Source of the DNA: a virus
Direction: 5' to 3' (one strand)
Virus record (IMG/VR): IMGVR_UViG_3300021957_000077
Span: 1-44,844 of that record
Length of the DNA: 44,844 bases
In this document: piece by piece, positions 23,257 to 31,819 of the stretch
How positions within the stretch are numbered: position 1 is the first letter of the stretch
How the letters are laid out: the number at the start of each line of letters is the position of its first letter
The notes under the pieces: generated by a model
Databases searched by the model: none
Told to the model about the DNA's origin: nothing
Seen by the model: the letters and a program-made list of their open reading frames with translations, nothing else
Made by a program: the position numbers and the translations under genes

Positions 23257-23988
23257 ATGGGCATTAGCTCTACACTTAGCTCTGGAATGACGGTGCCGTT
23301 GACGGCTCCGTTGACTAGCGTGTTTCCGGATCAGCGTCCGGCCCCTGCTGTTGATGCCGTATGCTACGAAACGGTGTATGACGGCGTGGATGACAGCTTC
23401 AAAAGCACTGACGCTAGTCTTGAGATTTCAGGAGAGCAGACATACGAGTTCGAGTGTTACATAGGATCCGGTGCAGGGCATCATTACATATTTAACAGTA
23501 GGGCAACCGTGACAGGGGAAGGTGGGTTATATTTCACATATCACGATAGCGGGGCATTACAATTTTTCTGTACTCTGTTTAGTACAACGGGGACAGGGTA
23601 TAGACAGGCATTTCTTAAAACTCTACCTAGTCCAACTCTGAACTGGAAAAAGGTTGTGATAGTGAGTTCATCATCGTCCTTAGATTTCTATATAGATGGG
23701 GTAGCGGCTGATGTGTTTGCAGGAACAGGGAGTTTCACCATGGGTACACCGAATAATGGTATTACTCTAGGGGGAGACAACTTCGGAGGTGATTTTGCTA
23801 ATGTACGAACAAGGAAATTTGCTATGCACTCGGGGGCAGCTACCAACGCCGCAGATTACAGCTCAGGAGTCGATAGTACTTTACTCGGAGTAACAGAAGT
23901 CGCTCGATCCAACGATGGCGGAACTACGTGGGAGACAGGACAATCATTCACTAAATCAGGAGACCCAACGAGGCAACTTTGCACATGA
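23257..23988 (+). CDS. LamG/concanavalin-like lectin-domain protein
   Basis: 243 residues. From about residue 35 the chain follows a laminin-G jelly-roll pattern: YETVYDGVDDSFKS, YEFECYIGSGAGHHYIFNSR, GGLYFTYHDSG, LNWKKVVIVSSSSSLDFYID and a GITLGGDN turn. Such domains bind glycans on cells or act as adhesive virion parts. It begins right after the preceding stop, and its stop overlaps the next ATG. Possible role in host attachment. Confidence 0.65.
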   Translation: MGISSTLSSGMTVPLTAPLTSVFPDQRPAPAVDAVCYETVYDGVDDSFKSTDASLEISGEQTYEFECYIGSGAGHHYIFNSRATVTGEGGLYFTYHDSGALQFFCTLFSTTGTGYRQAFLKTLPSPTLNWKKVVIVSSSSSLDFYIDGVAADVFAGTGSFTMGTPNNGITLGGDNFGGDFANVRTRKFAMHSGAATNAADYSSGVDSTLLGVTEVARSNDGGTTWETGQSFTKSGDPTRQLCT

Positions 23989-24224
23989 AATCGTACACAG
24001 ATATATTACATACAGACTTAGAATCCGTTAGATCTGCCATATCAGAGAAAAATGGTGTGAGATGTAACTTAGCTGGGACTAGGTGCATCGTGAAATGGGA
24101 AGGAGCTACGCCGCAGGCAATACTAGATTTATCTGACGTAGGGACCATAAAAACACAAACGGAAGCCATAGCTTATTATAATGACCCCATCAACGGATGG
24201 GCCGAAGAATATGAGGAAATATAA
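23985..24224 (+). CDS. Hypothetical 79-residue protein
   Basis: Starts MKSYTDILHTDLESV; ATG chosen over a TTG two codons upstream because it makes the usual ATGA overlap; GAGG lies 11 bases before. A central KWEGATPQAIL and acidic end (WAEEYEEI). Many phage tail-fibre operons carry a similar small protein; no function can be assigned. Confidence 0.55.
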   Translation: MKSYTDILHTDLESVRSAISEKNGVRCNLAGTRCIVKWEGATPQAILDLSDVGTIKTQTEAIAYYNDPINGWAEEYEEI

Positions 24225-24227
24225 AAA

Positions 24228-26744
24228 ATGAGTGGATTATTTGCAGGCCAATGGACAGCACAGAGTGAGGCCGTCATAAACGGAAATCTGTCCGTCACAG
24301 GGGACTTAGTAGTAGACGGCACATTTAACCCCGGTGCGTCAGGTTCGGACGATATACTAGGGAAGTTTTTCACCACCAACTCAGGAGAGGTAGGTGCTGG
24401 CGTAGGCGGAGCTGGGCTATCAGGTATCGAAATCGAGAGGGGCACAGAGACCAACTTTAGAATATTGTTTGATGAGTCCGATGATAAATTAAAAGCTGGT
24501 ATTATAGGGTCGGAGGCTACAGTCACTCTAGGGGCCGTAGGAACTGAAAATTACATACCATACGGCATATCAGGAGGAGGTAGACTGACAGAGAACTCAG
24601 CCCTCACCTTTGATGGCACGACTCTTACCGTTCAGACAGGGTCGAGCGGAGCCTCTGGACCCAACGCAAACGCAGATGAGGCTGTATTCGAGGGGTCAGG
24701 AAACTCAGGCGCAACTATACTATCAGGTCTTACTAGCAATAGTGCCCTATATTTTGGTAACAGCGGTGACACGGTCGAGGCAGGGTTTCAATATAGTCAC
24801 TCTACTAAACTACTATCATTCAGAACGAACGGAGCCTTCGGGGTGTATATGGACTCGGCTGGGGCCTTCGGAATAGGCAATTCAAGCCCTAGTGAAAAGC
24901 TAGATGTCTCCGGCAACATAAATCTAACAGGAAATGTCTTAGTAGGCGGAACCGTAGATGGCGTAGACGTAGCAGCTCATAAGACAGCCTACGACGCTCA
25001 CGTGGCTGACGCTACTCTTCACTTCACAGAGGCGAGCATAAACCACCAAAGCATAACAGGCGCGGGAACAAATACTCACGCTCAGATAGATACGGCTATA
25101 ACGGCCTCTACTAATCACATTGCTGACGCTACTCTCCACTTCACAGAAGGGTCTATAGATCATGGATCTATATCTGGCCTAGGTGACGATGATCACACCC
25201 AATACTCTTTGGCTGATGGCACAAGAAACTTCACAGGGAACGTAACCATAACATCGGGTGGTATGGATATCACTGGTAACGTAGGCATGGGCACTACGTC
25301 AGCCGCGGCCTTCGGCAACCTACACGTTAAGTCTGGATCGAGTGGGGCAGCATCAGCTAACGTAAACGGTGATGAGGCTGTATTCGAGGGATCAGGGAAC
25401 TCGGGTGCAACTATATTATCGGGGCTTACTAGCAACGGCGCTCTTTACTTTGGTAACAGTGGTGACACAGTTGAGGCGGGGTTTCAATATAACCACTCTA
25501 CTAAACTATTGTCATTTAGAACAAATGGATCCTTCGGCGTGTATATGGACTCAGCCGGAGACTTTGGAATAGGAACATCCTCTCCTAGTGAAGCTTTAGA
25601 TGTCGTCGGTAACATTGCTGTCTCAGGGACCGTAGATGGTTTAGATATTGGCGCTCACTCAGCCGCAGACGACCACACTCACTATATGTTAGCTGACGGT
25701 ACGAGAGAGTTCACTGGTAACGTAACGCTAGACAAAACTACTCCAAGGTTTGCCGTAGATGATGATGGCGGCACGGACGTAGGTGGATATCAGATTATAT
25801 CAGGCGGAGCTCTTAAAGCTGAGTGGAAACGCGTGACTTCTGCTGACTACACTCAGATAACATCAGGCCACGTTGATAATGCTATAAGCATGGCCAACAA
25901 AAGAATTATAGACGTTAAAGATCCGTCGGCGGCTCAGGATGTCGCCACTAAAAACTATGTTGACACTAACGCCGTATCCGACCACGGAGCATTAACTGGT
26001 CTGACCGACGACGACCACACTCAATACTCATTAGCCGACGGTACGCGCAGCTTCACTGGAGCTGTAACTATAACGACGGGTGGGATTGACGTGACCGGAG
26101 ATAGTGACATAGCTGGCGACTTAGAGGTTAAGTCAGCCGCTAACACAGGGAACTTAACCGTGACTAATGATCACGCTACCTTCTCATCATCAGCGGGATT
26201 CGCTAGAGCCGCTAGGACAGCAAACTCAGCTTATGCTTTATTCTCTACGCAGTCTGACTACGACGGAACTCCCGATACCCAGCATAGCTTAAGAGGTGAC
26301 GGCGAAGGTCTATGTGATGGATCTTGGACCGGAGGCGGCGCGGATTATGCAGAGGCGTTTGAGGCGGCTAACGGTGAGGCTATGGCCCACGGCACTACGG
26401 TTGTCTTAGATGAAGAAGGGAAGATTAAAGAAGCTTCTGAGGGCGAAACTCCGATAGGTGTCATATCAGCCGCACCGGGGATCAGAGGAAATGTAGGTCT
26501 TAATTGGAAAAAGAAGTATCTTAAAGACGACTACGGTGCCTATATATTAGATGAGGAAGGCGAAAGACAACTTAATCCATCTTATGACGCAGAGCAAGAG
26601 TTTGTCACGAGGGACCAAAGACCTGAGTGGAATGACGTGGGTTTAGTAGGTCAACTTCCGATCACTAAAGGCCAAGTCGTAGATCCAGCTTGGATCTTAA
26701 TCAAGAACATCTCAGAAACCGTAGACTTATATTTGGTTAAATAA
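24228..26744 (+). CDS. Tail fibre/appendage with peptidase G2-type autocleavage domain
   Basis: 838 residues. The N-terminal third is beta-repeat (FTGNVTI, ITGNV). Two copies of an 89-residue unit (about residues 139-227 and 371-459; NSGATILSGLTSN, ALYFGNSGDTVEAGFQY, FGVYMDSAG) are separated by DxHxHxxLADGTR linkers. The last 145 residues, GGGADYAEAFEAANGEAM, PIGVISAAPGIRGNVG and KYLKDDYGAY, match the peptidase G2 chaperone domain of phage neck appendages, which cleaves itself after trimer assembly. Likely a trimeric fibre or appendage contacting the host surface. Confidence 0.85.
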   Translation: MSGLFAGQWTAQSEAVINGNLSVTGDLVVDGTFNPGASGSDDILGKFFTTNSGEVGAGVGGAGLSGIEIERGTETNFRILFDESDDKLKAGIIGSEATVTLGAVGTENYIPYGISGGGRLTENSALTFDGTTLTVQTGSSGASGPNANADEAVFEGSGNSGATILSGLTSNSALYFGNSGDTVEAGFQYSHSTKLLSFRTNGAFGVYMDSAGAFGIGNSSPSEKLDVSGNINLTGNVLVGGTVDGVDVAAHKTAYDAHVADATLHFTEASINHQSITGAGTNTHAQIDTAITASTNHIADATLHFTEGSIDHGSISGLGDDDHTQYSLADGTRNFTGNVTITSGGMDITGNVGMGTTSAAAFGNLHVKSGSSGAASANVNGDEAVFEGSGNSGATILSGLTSNGALYFGNSGDTVEAGFQYNHSTKLLSFRTNGSFGVYMDSAGDFGIGTSSPSEALDVVGNIAVSGTVDGLDIGAHSAADDHTHYMLADGTREFTGNVTLDKTTPRFAVDDDGGTDVGGYQIISGGALKAEWKRVTSADYTQITSGHVDNAISMANKRIIDVKDPSAAQDVATKNYVDTNAVSDHGALTGLTDDDHTQYSLADGTRSFTGAVTITTGGIDVTGDSDIAGDLEVKSAANTGNLTVTNDHATFSSSAGFARAARTANSAYALFSTQSDYDGTPDTQHSLRGDGEGLCDGSWTGGGADYAEAFEAANGEAMAHGTTVVLDEEGKIKEASEGETPIGVISAAPGIRGNVGLNWKKKYLKDDYGAYILDEEGERQLNPSYDAEQEFVTRDQRPEWNDVGLVGQLPITKGQVVDPAWILIKNISETVDLYLVK
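24641..25603 (+). repeat. Internal duplication within the appendage gene
   Basis: 24641-24907 and 25337-25603 align without gaps at an offset of 696 bp and encode the two 89-residue units. Divergence is mainly at third positions, indicating an old in-frame duplication still under protein-level selection. Confidence 0.85.
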
Positions 26745-26745
26745 C

Positions 26746-27063
26746 ATGAGCATAGAATACAGCGAACCTATAAGAAAACCTTTAGTTGATAAAGACACAA
26801 ACGAGCTCCATCAATGGGTCTTCGGCCTCGAAGGAACTTGTTCTGAGACTGGGACATGTGGTTTCGTAGATGTTGTCTGGGACTGTTCAGACAAACCTAA
26901 GAAGCATTTTTCTCATTGGACGAAAGAAGAGATAGACGCTGAGTATATCCGATGTGAGTTTGAAGAGGATTTCGTAGGTAAAATAAGGGCTAAAATTGAC
27001 GCTAAAAACGCTAAAAAGGTTGTAGCTTCTGATTTCAACTATAATGACGCTCCTAATACTTAA
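26746..27063 (+). CDS. Hypothetical 105-residue protein downstream of appendage
   Basis: Contains CSETGTCGFVDVVWDCS and KKHFSHWTKEEIDAEYIRC, i.e. four cysteines and two histidines that may bind metal. The end is basic and then acidic. It starts two bases after the appendage stop. Could be a fibre assembly chaperone, a common neighbour of appendage genes, but the sequence does not show it. Confidence 0.5.
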   Translation: MSIEYSEPIRKPLVDKDTNELHQWVFGLEGTCSETGTCGFVDVVWDCSDKPKKHFSHWTKEEIDAEYIRCEFEEDFVGKIRAKIDAKNAKKVVASDFNYNDAPNT

Positions 27064-27074
27064 TAGGAGATATT

Positions 27075-27260
27075 ATGTCTAAAAAAGAAGAAAAACCAGA
27101 AGTAAAAGAATCAGCTAAGATTGAATTTAGTTTGCAAGAGGCTAACGTCATTTTAGCTGTCTACGACCTAGCGATCAGAGCCCCTCAGTCAGACGTAGAT
27201 GGTCTCAGTAGATCAAAATTAGCTTTAACTGACAGATTTAGCAAGGCATTCAAAGGATAA
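27075..27260 (+). CDS. Hypothetical 61-residue protein
   Basis: Lys/Glu-rich start (MSKKEEKPEVKESAK), then a helical FSLQEANVILAVYDLAI. AGGAG precedes the ATG. A short conserved helix pair is plausible; no family recognised. It lies between structural genes and may be a minor assembly factor. Confidence 0.5.
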   Translation: MSKKEEKPEVKESAKIEFSLQEANVILAVYDLAIRAPQSDVDGLSRSKLALTDRFSKAFKG

Positions 27261-27263
27261 GAT

Positions 27264-28118
27264 ATGGCAACCAGCGGATCAACGGACTTCACTTTAACTA
27301 GAGATGATATCATCAAAGAAGCTCTTGAGTTATTAGACTCTTTAGCTACGGGTGCTACCGTTCCGTCCGCTGACACCACATCTGCCGACAGAACCTTTAA
27401 TATGTACATAAAAGCTCTCCAGTTAGAAGGAGTGCAATTATGGACTAGAACTTGGACTCAGAAGGCGCTAACTGCGTCTTCTGTAGTTTCCAACAGCGGA
27501 ACTAATTATAAATGCCTCAGAAGCCATACATCTGCGGCAGCCGATGAGCCCGGAACTGGAGCTAATTGGACATCATACTGGGAACAAACCACAGATACCG
27601 CAGGGGGCGCTTGGGCCACATCGACTGCGTATAACTTTAGAGGCGATTTTGACTTGGATGCGACTTATATTTCCGTAGACCAAGTTTTTGTTAGAGAGGA
27701 AGTAAATGGAAAAATATACGACTATCCCGTGCGAATTGAACCGCTCGGAAATTATCTTGATCTTACTAATAAGATTACTACTAATCGCGGTGTACCTAGG
27801 GCTGTGTACTTTGATGAGCAGTTGTCAGCCATAACAGGCTATTTATATCCTGTACCAGAGGCAAGCATGGTTGTTCATCTTTTAGCTACGAGAACCATAG
27901 AGGATTTCGACAACGGCACCGATAACCCTGATTTCCCTGTAAGATGGTTTGAAGCTTTATCACTGGGATTAGCGACAAGATTAGCCCCTAAGTTTGGTGT
28001 TTGGGGAACACAATTATCACAATTAAGCTCTATGTATGAAAAAGCCTTATCAAAAGCGCAAGCAGACAGTAAAGAACACACTCCCCTATTTGCTCAAGGG
28101 ACCTATACGGCGGAATGA
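27264..28118 (+). CDS. Head-tail adaptor (P22 gp4-like) with inserted carbohydrate-binding-like module
   Basis: 284 residues. Residues 10-60 (LTRDDIIKEALELLDSLATG, then FNMYIKALQLEGVQLWTR) and the C-terminal VRWFEALSLGLATRLAPKFG helices are typical of the podovirus gp4/tail-tube adaptor family that seals the portal. Between them, about residues 78-115, YKCLRSHTS...GTGANWTSYWE has the pattern of a CBM5/12-type carbohydrate-binding module. The module may face outward and bind cell-surface sugars. The stop overlaps the lipoprotein start. Confidence 0.7.
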   Translation: MATSGSTDFTLTRDDIIKEALELLDSLATGATVPSADTTSADRTFNMYIKALQLEGVQLWTRTWTQKALTASSVVSNSGTNYKCLRSHTSAAADEPGTGANWTSYWEQTTDTAGGAWATSTAYNFRGDFDLDATYISVDQVFVREEVNGKIYDYPVRIEPLGNYLDLTNKITTNRGVPRAVYFDEQLSAITGYLYPVPEASMVVHLLATRTIEDFDNGTDNPDFPVRWFEALSLGLATRLAPKFGVWGTQLSQLSSMYEKALSKAQADSKEHTPLFAQGTYTAE

Positions 28119-28528
28119 GATTCTTTTTATCATTACTGTTATTTTGTGGATCCTTGGGTTTAGCTGGGTGTGTTGCAACATCTAAGTACGTCGATAAAAG
28201 CGACGCCCTATCGTACGACTTATTTGATCACATCTTGAAAGAGGATCAAGCAGCTCAACCAGTGCTGAGAGAACTAAAGCAACATATTGACGAAGGGTCA
28301 AGCCCTAAAATCAATCCAGAGGTTGCAGCGTCTTTAGCGGACGGTATATTACCCGGTGCGGGCCTTGCCATAACTACGCTTATGGGAATGTACGCTAGAC
28401 GTAAGCAGAACGAGGTTAAATATGTTACCGAGCAGAGTATTAAAGTGGCCAAGGAGAAAGACCCTGAGAAGGCGCTTCGCCAGTTGGCTGATGACGATAA
28501 GATAAAGGGGTATAATGGCCGAGGTTAA
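28115..28528 (+). CDS. Lipoprotein with signal peptide
   Basis: 137 residues. MRFFLSLLLFCGSLGLAGC is a signal peptide ending in a lipobox (LAGC, Cys 19). A second hydrophobic segment lies at about 80-90 (LPGAGLAITTLMGMYA), followed by a Lys-rich tail. Overlaps both structural neighbours by a few bases. In the tail region it may be an outer-membrane exclusion protein, an outer spanin-like factor or a tail-associated lipoprotein. An inner spanin partner is not evident. Confidence 0.65.
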   Translation: MRFFLSLLLFCGSLGLAGCVATSKYVDKSDALSYDLFDHILKEDQAAQPVLRELKQHIDEGSSPKINPEVAASLADGILPGAGLAITTLMGMYARRKQNEVKYVTEQSIKVAKEKDPEKALRQLADDDKIKGYNGRG

Positions 28529-30062
28529 AGTACCTATATTCAAAGGAACATACGAGGATAACTCAGGCGTTGCCTCGTCCACTCTTGATAAAAGGATTAT
28601 CAATGGGTTCAGAGATATATTTGATTTCATACATAAGAGACCGGCATTCACTACGGTCACTTTAAACACCGCAGGCGGAACAACCTACGGCACCAAAGAT
28701 ATATATGGCGCCTTCATGACACAAAATGAGACCTCAGCCAGTCTAAGTAATAAGATAATGATAGTGGCCGCAGACTCTACGACAATCTACGTCTACGAAG
28801 GAAACTTAATCGACGCCACGGGCAACGGTGACATTCAATTATATATAGACACCGAGGACACTTACGCTAAAGCAAGTGCCGAAGCATTCTTAAAAAGCGG
28901 TGGCCCTAAGTACATAGAAGGAACTAATGCCTCTAACGCCGCTTGCGCGTTCCTTAACACGAACGACGTTATTTATATGTACGATTATGTCTTAGCTGCG
29001 GCCACAACTATAAACCCAGCCGAGATCCCTAATGCTATCATTGACCACGCTTTTGTTAATAAGAGACTCTTAGCTATAGAGACCTTTTCTGATCGAGTGT
29101 ACTACTCAGCCGTAGGCGATCCTACTGACTTTTCATCAGGCGGAGGAGGAGGATCATTCCAAGCTGAGAGTCAAGCTGACCAGTTAAGACGCATTATGGC
29201 TAATGGTGGTGACTTGAATTTATTTGGTCCGAACTCAATAGACCAATACTACAGCACAGGAGACGCCACAACTCCTTTCGCCAGATATGACGGAGCGGAG
29301 ATAAAAATAGGCTTGGCTTACGCTGACGCTTTAGTTGATATAGATGCTACTTATTATTTCTTAGGATCGGACTCAGGGATCTATGCTCTACGAGGGCGAG
29401 ATATTAAGAAGATATCAGCTCCTATAGATAAATACTTAAGATCTATAAATAACTTTAATGAGACTATGGCTAACCATATCCGCATAGATGGACAAGACTT
29501 TGTCATGTTCAACTTTAGAGATGCTTTAGACATTGATGATCCATTTACGCTAGACTCGACCCCTCCGGGAGTGACTTTCGTCTACCACATCCAGCTTGAT
29601 GCTTGGTACATCTGGTCAGACACAAGCACTATAGGTGCTATGACCGTCGTCAGCTCTACGGACTCCTCGATCTTCGGAATGTCAGTTATGGCTGACTTCG
29701 GCGCTCAGGTCCTACAGCACCCAAGGTTAGACACTGGCTACTCAAGCAATAAAGAGGATATGATAGTCACCTCAGGCAACATATCTTTAGACACCAATAA
29801 TCGTAAGTCAAGCAAGAGGCTCACTGGCAGACTTAAGGGTGCCGTAGGTCCTACTATTAAGTTCAGAGAAGGTCCAGACTCAGATACAGCTTGGGCTTCT
29901 TCAACGTCCGTAGCCGTTACTATAACTGACGCGAGTGGAGAGCTTATGAAGATCATGCGCCTTGGTCAATATAGGGTTCGTCAGTACCAACTCCATCACA
30001 CTGATGACTCAGCCTTTTCCTTTGGTGAGCTAACTGAGGAGGTTACAGTCCTTGGCAGTTAG
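28515..30062 (+). CDS. Tail hub/packaged-DNA stabilisation protein, P22 gp10-like
   Basis: 515 residues. The opening (VKVPIFKGTYEDNS, then KRIINGFRDIFDFIHKRPAF) and the regular beta-propeller-like body (VYYSAVGDPTDFSSGGGGGS, WYIWSDTSTIGAM, FGMSVM) follow the P22 gp10/phage stabilisation family that forms the tail hub below gp4. It keeps packaged DNA in the head and carries fibres. ATG is inside the lipoprotein 3' end; end overlaps the TTG start of the next gene. Confidence 0.75.
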   Translation: MAEVKVPIFKGTYEDNSGVASSTLDKRIINGFRDIFDFIHKRPAFTTVTLNTAGGTTYGTKDIYGAFMTQNETSASLSNKIMIVAADSTTIYVYEGNLIDATGNGDIQLYIDTEDTYAKASAEAFLKSGGPKYIEGTNASNAACAFLNTNDVIYMYDYVLAAATTINPAEIPNAIIDHAFVNKRLLAIETFSDRVYYSAVGDPTDFSSGGGGGSFQAESQADQLRRIMANGGDLNLFGPNSIDQYYSTGDATTPFARYDGAEIKIGLAYADALVDIDATYYFLGSDSGIYALRGRDIKKISAPIDKYLRSINNFNETMANHIRIDGQDFVMFNFRDALDIDDPFTLDSTPPGVTFVYHIQLDAWYIWSDTSTIGAMTVVSSTDSSIFGMSVMADFGAQVLQHPRLDTGYSSNKEDMIVTSGNISLDTNNRKSSKRLTGRLKGAVGPTIKFREGPDSDTAWASSTSVAVTITDASGELMKIMRLGQYRVRQYQLHHTDDSAFSFGELTEEVTVLGS

Positions 30063-31818
30063 TATTCAGCCAGTTCCTAGAGGTCAGTACGGTGAACCAG
30101 TCCGCAGGTTCTTAGATATCCTTCGCACTAGGATAACTGACCTATCTGTTAGTGGTGGCCTCGATCACACTCTATTAGCTAACATAGGAACTAATACTCA
30201 CGCTGTCATAGATGCTCATATAGCCGACGGCACCAAGCATTTCACTATGCTTGACGAGGATGACATGATCAGTGACAGCGCAACACAGGCTGCAACACAA
30301 CAATCCATCAAAGCTTACGTTGATGCTAATGCTATATCTGATCATACTTTACTCAGTAACATAGGAACGAATACACACGCAGCGATTGATACCCATATCG
30401 CTGATACAACGATTCATTACACTATGCTTGATGAAGACAACATGGCTAGTGATAGTGCAACACAGGCTGCAACACAACAATCCATAAAAGCGTACGTCAC
30501 ATCATCAGTTAGTGCAGTGGCACACTGGAGCAGATCTGGCACAACTTTAACACCTACGACAAGTACGGATCAAGTTGAGTGGGATGAGTTTAGATACCAA
30601 ACTGCTCAAACTGGTGCGACTGGTTGCATGTTTGTTGGTGAGACTGGCAACACGGCAAATACAGGGGCCAACAACTTTTATATGGGCGAAAGTTCGGGCG
30701 CAGCAAACACAACTGGGGATTCAAATTTTGGACTGGGACGATTAAGTTTAACCACGAATACGACTGGTTCGGACAACGTAGCGACAGGGGCGAACTCACT
30801 GTTTAGCAACGTATCTGGGTCTCAGAACTGTGCCTATGGAACATTCTCGCTACGATTCAATACGGCAAGTTTTAATTCGGCATTCGGTCAAAATTCGATG
30901 GAGAACAATAGTAGCGGTGCTGGAAACGCTGCATTTGGTCAAGATACTCTAAACGGAAATACAACAGGTGATCGAAACACTGGGTTCGGCAGACAATCTC
31001 TTTACAACAACCAAGACGGAGATGATAATACGGCAGCAGGGGTAAATGCTCTTGTTGCAAATGTTAGTGGAAACGAAAATTGTGCGTTCGGAATGGACTC
31101 TCTATCAAGCAACACTGCTAGTTTAAACTGTGCGTTCGGAGTCGATAGTCTCAAGGTAAACACTAGTGGCACAGTAAACAACGCTTTTGGGTATCAGGCT
31201 CTATTAGCCAATACGACTTCAAACCATAACAATGCTTTCGGTAGGTTGGCTCTACGTGCCAATACCACAGGAACTTTCAACAGTGCCTTTGGAAATAGTT
31301 CTCTATTTGACATAGTTACAGGAAGTAATAACAGTGCCTTTGGTTATCAATCTGGGGCCAATGCGCTGGGATCGAACAATTTATTTCTAGGCTTCAAAGC
31401 CGGATTTAGCGAAACTGGATCGAATCGTTTGTATATCGAAACATCGAATAGTACCACGCCCCTTATTTATGGAGAATTTGATAATGATGTTATTACTATA
31501 AATGGATCGCATGAAGTAACAAAAGCGATAAGAACATCAGCAGTCGAAACAATAACAGCGTCAAGTGATACATTAGATGATACAAATTATTTTGCTAGGT
31601 GTGATTGTTCTTCAAACAATATAACTATAAACTTGCCAACAGCAGCAGGGAATACAGGTTTAACATACATTATTAAAAAGATTGATGCAACAGGGAATAC
31701 AGTTGTGATTGATGGTAGCGGAAGCGAAACTATAGATGGCAGTACTACTGTGACCATCACAAGCCAATATACATCACAAACAATTATTAGTAATGGTACA
31801 AATTGGGACATAGTATAA
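30052..31818 (+). CDS. Tail fibre with YadA-like head repeats
   Basis: 588 residues, TTG start with GAGGAGG nine bases upstream. Residues 35-160 contain two copies of a collar-like unit (NIGTNTHAVIDAHIAD, MLDEDDMISDSATQAATQQS, IKAYV). Residues 180-460 are about a dozen repeats of 20-24 residues around NTTGxxNxAFGxxxL, the left-handed parallel beta-roll repeat of YadA-type adhesin heads. The end (ITINLPTAAGNTGLTYIIKK and onward) is a beta-sandwich. It is a likely trimeric receptor-binding fibre. No CCGTAG words occur here. Confidence 0.8.
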   Translation: MAVSIQPVPRGQYGEPVRRFLDILRTRITDLSVSGGLDHTLLANIGTNTHAVIDAHIADGTKHFTMLDEDDMISDSATQAATQQSIKAYVDANAISDHTLLSNIGTNTHAAIDTHIADTTIHYTMLDEDNMASDSATQAATQQSIKAYVTSSVSAVAHWSRSGTTLTPTTSTDQVEWDEFRYQTAQTGATGCMFVGETGNTANTGANNFYMGESSGAANTTGDSNFGLGRLSLTTNTTGSDNVATGANSLFSNVSGSQNCAYGTFSLRFNTASFNSAFGQNSMENNSSGAGNAAFGQDTLNGNTTGDRNTGFGRQSLYNNQDGDDNTAAGVNALVANVSGNENCAFGMDSLSSNTASLNCAFGVDSLKVNTSGTVNNAFGYQALLANTTSNHNNAFGRLALRANTTGTFNSAFGNSSLFDIVTGSNNSAFGYQSGANALGSNNLFLGFKAGFSETGSNRLYIETSNSTTPLIYGEFDNDVITINGSHEVTKAIRTSAVETITASSDTLDDTNYFARCDCSSNNITINLPTAAGNTGLTYIIKKIDATGNTVVIDGSGSETIDGSTTVTITSQYTSQTIISNGTNWDIV

Positions 31819-31819
31819 A

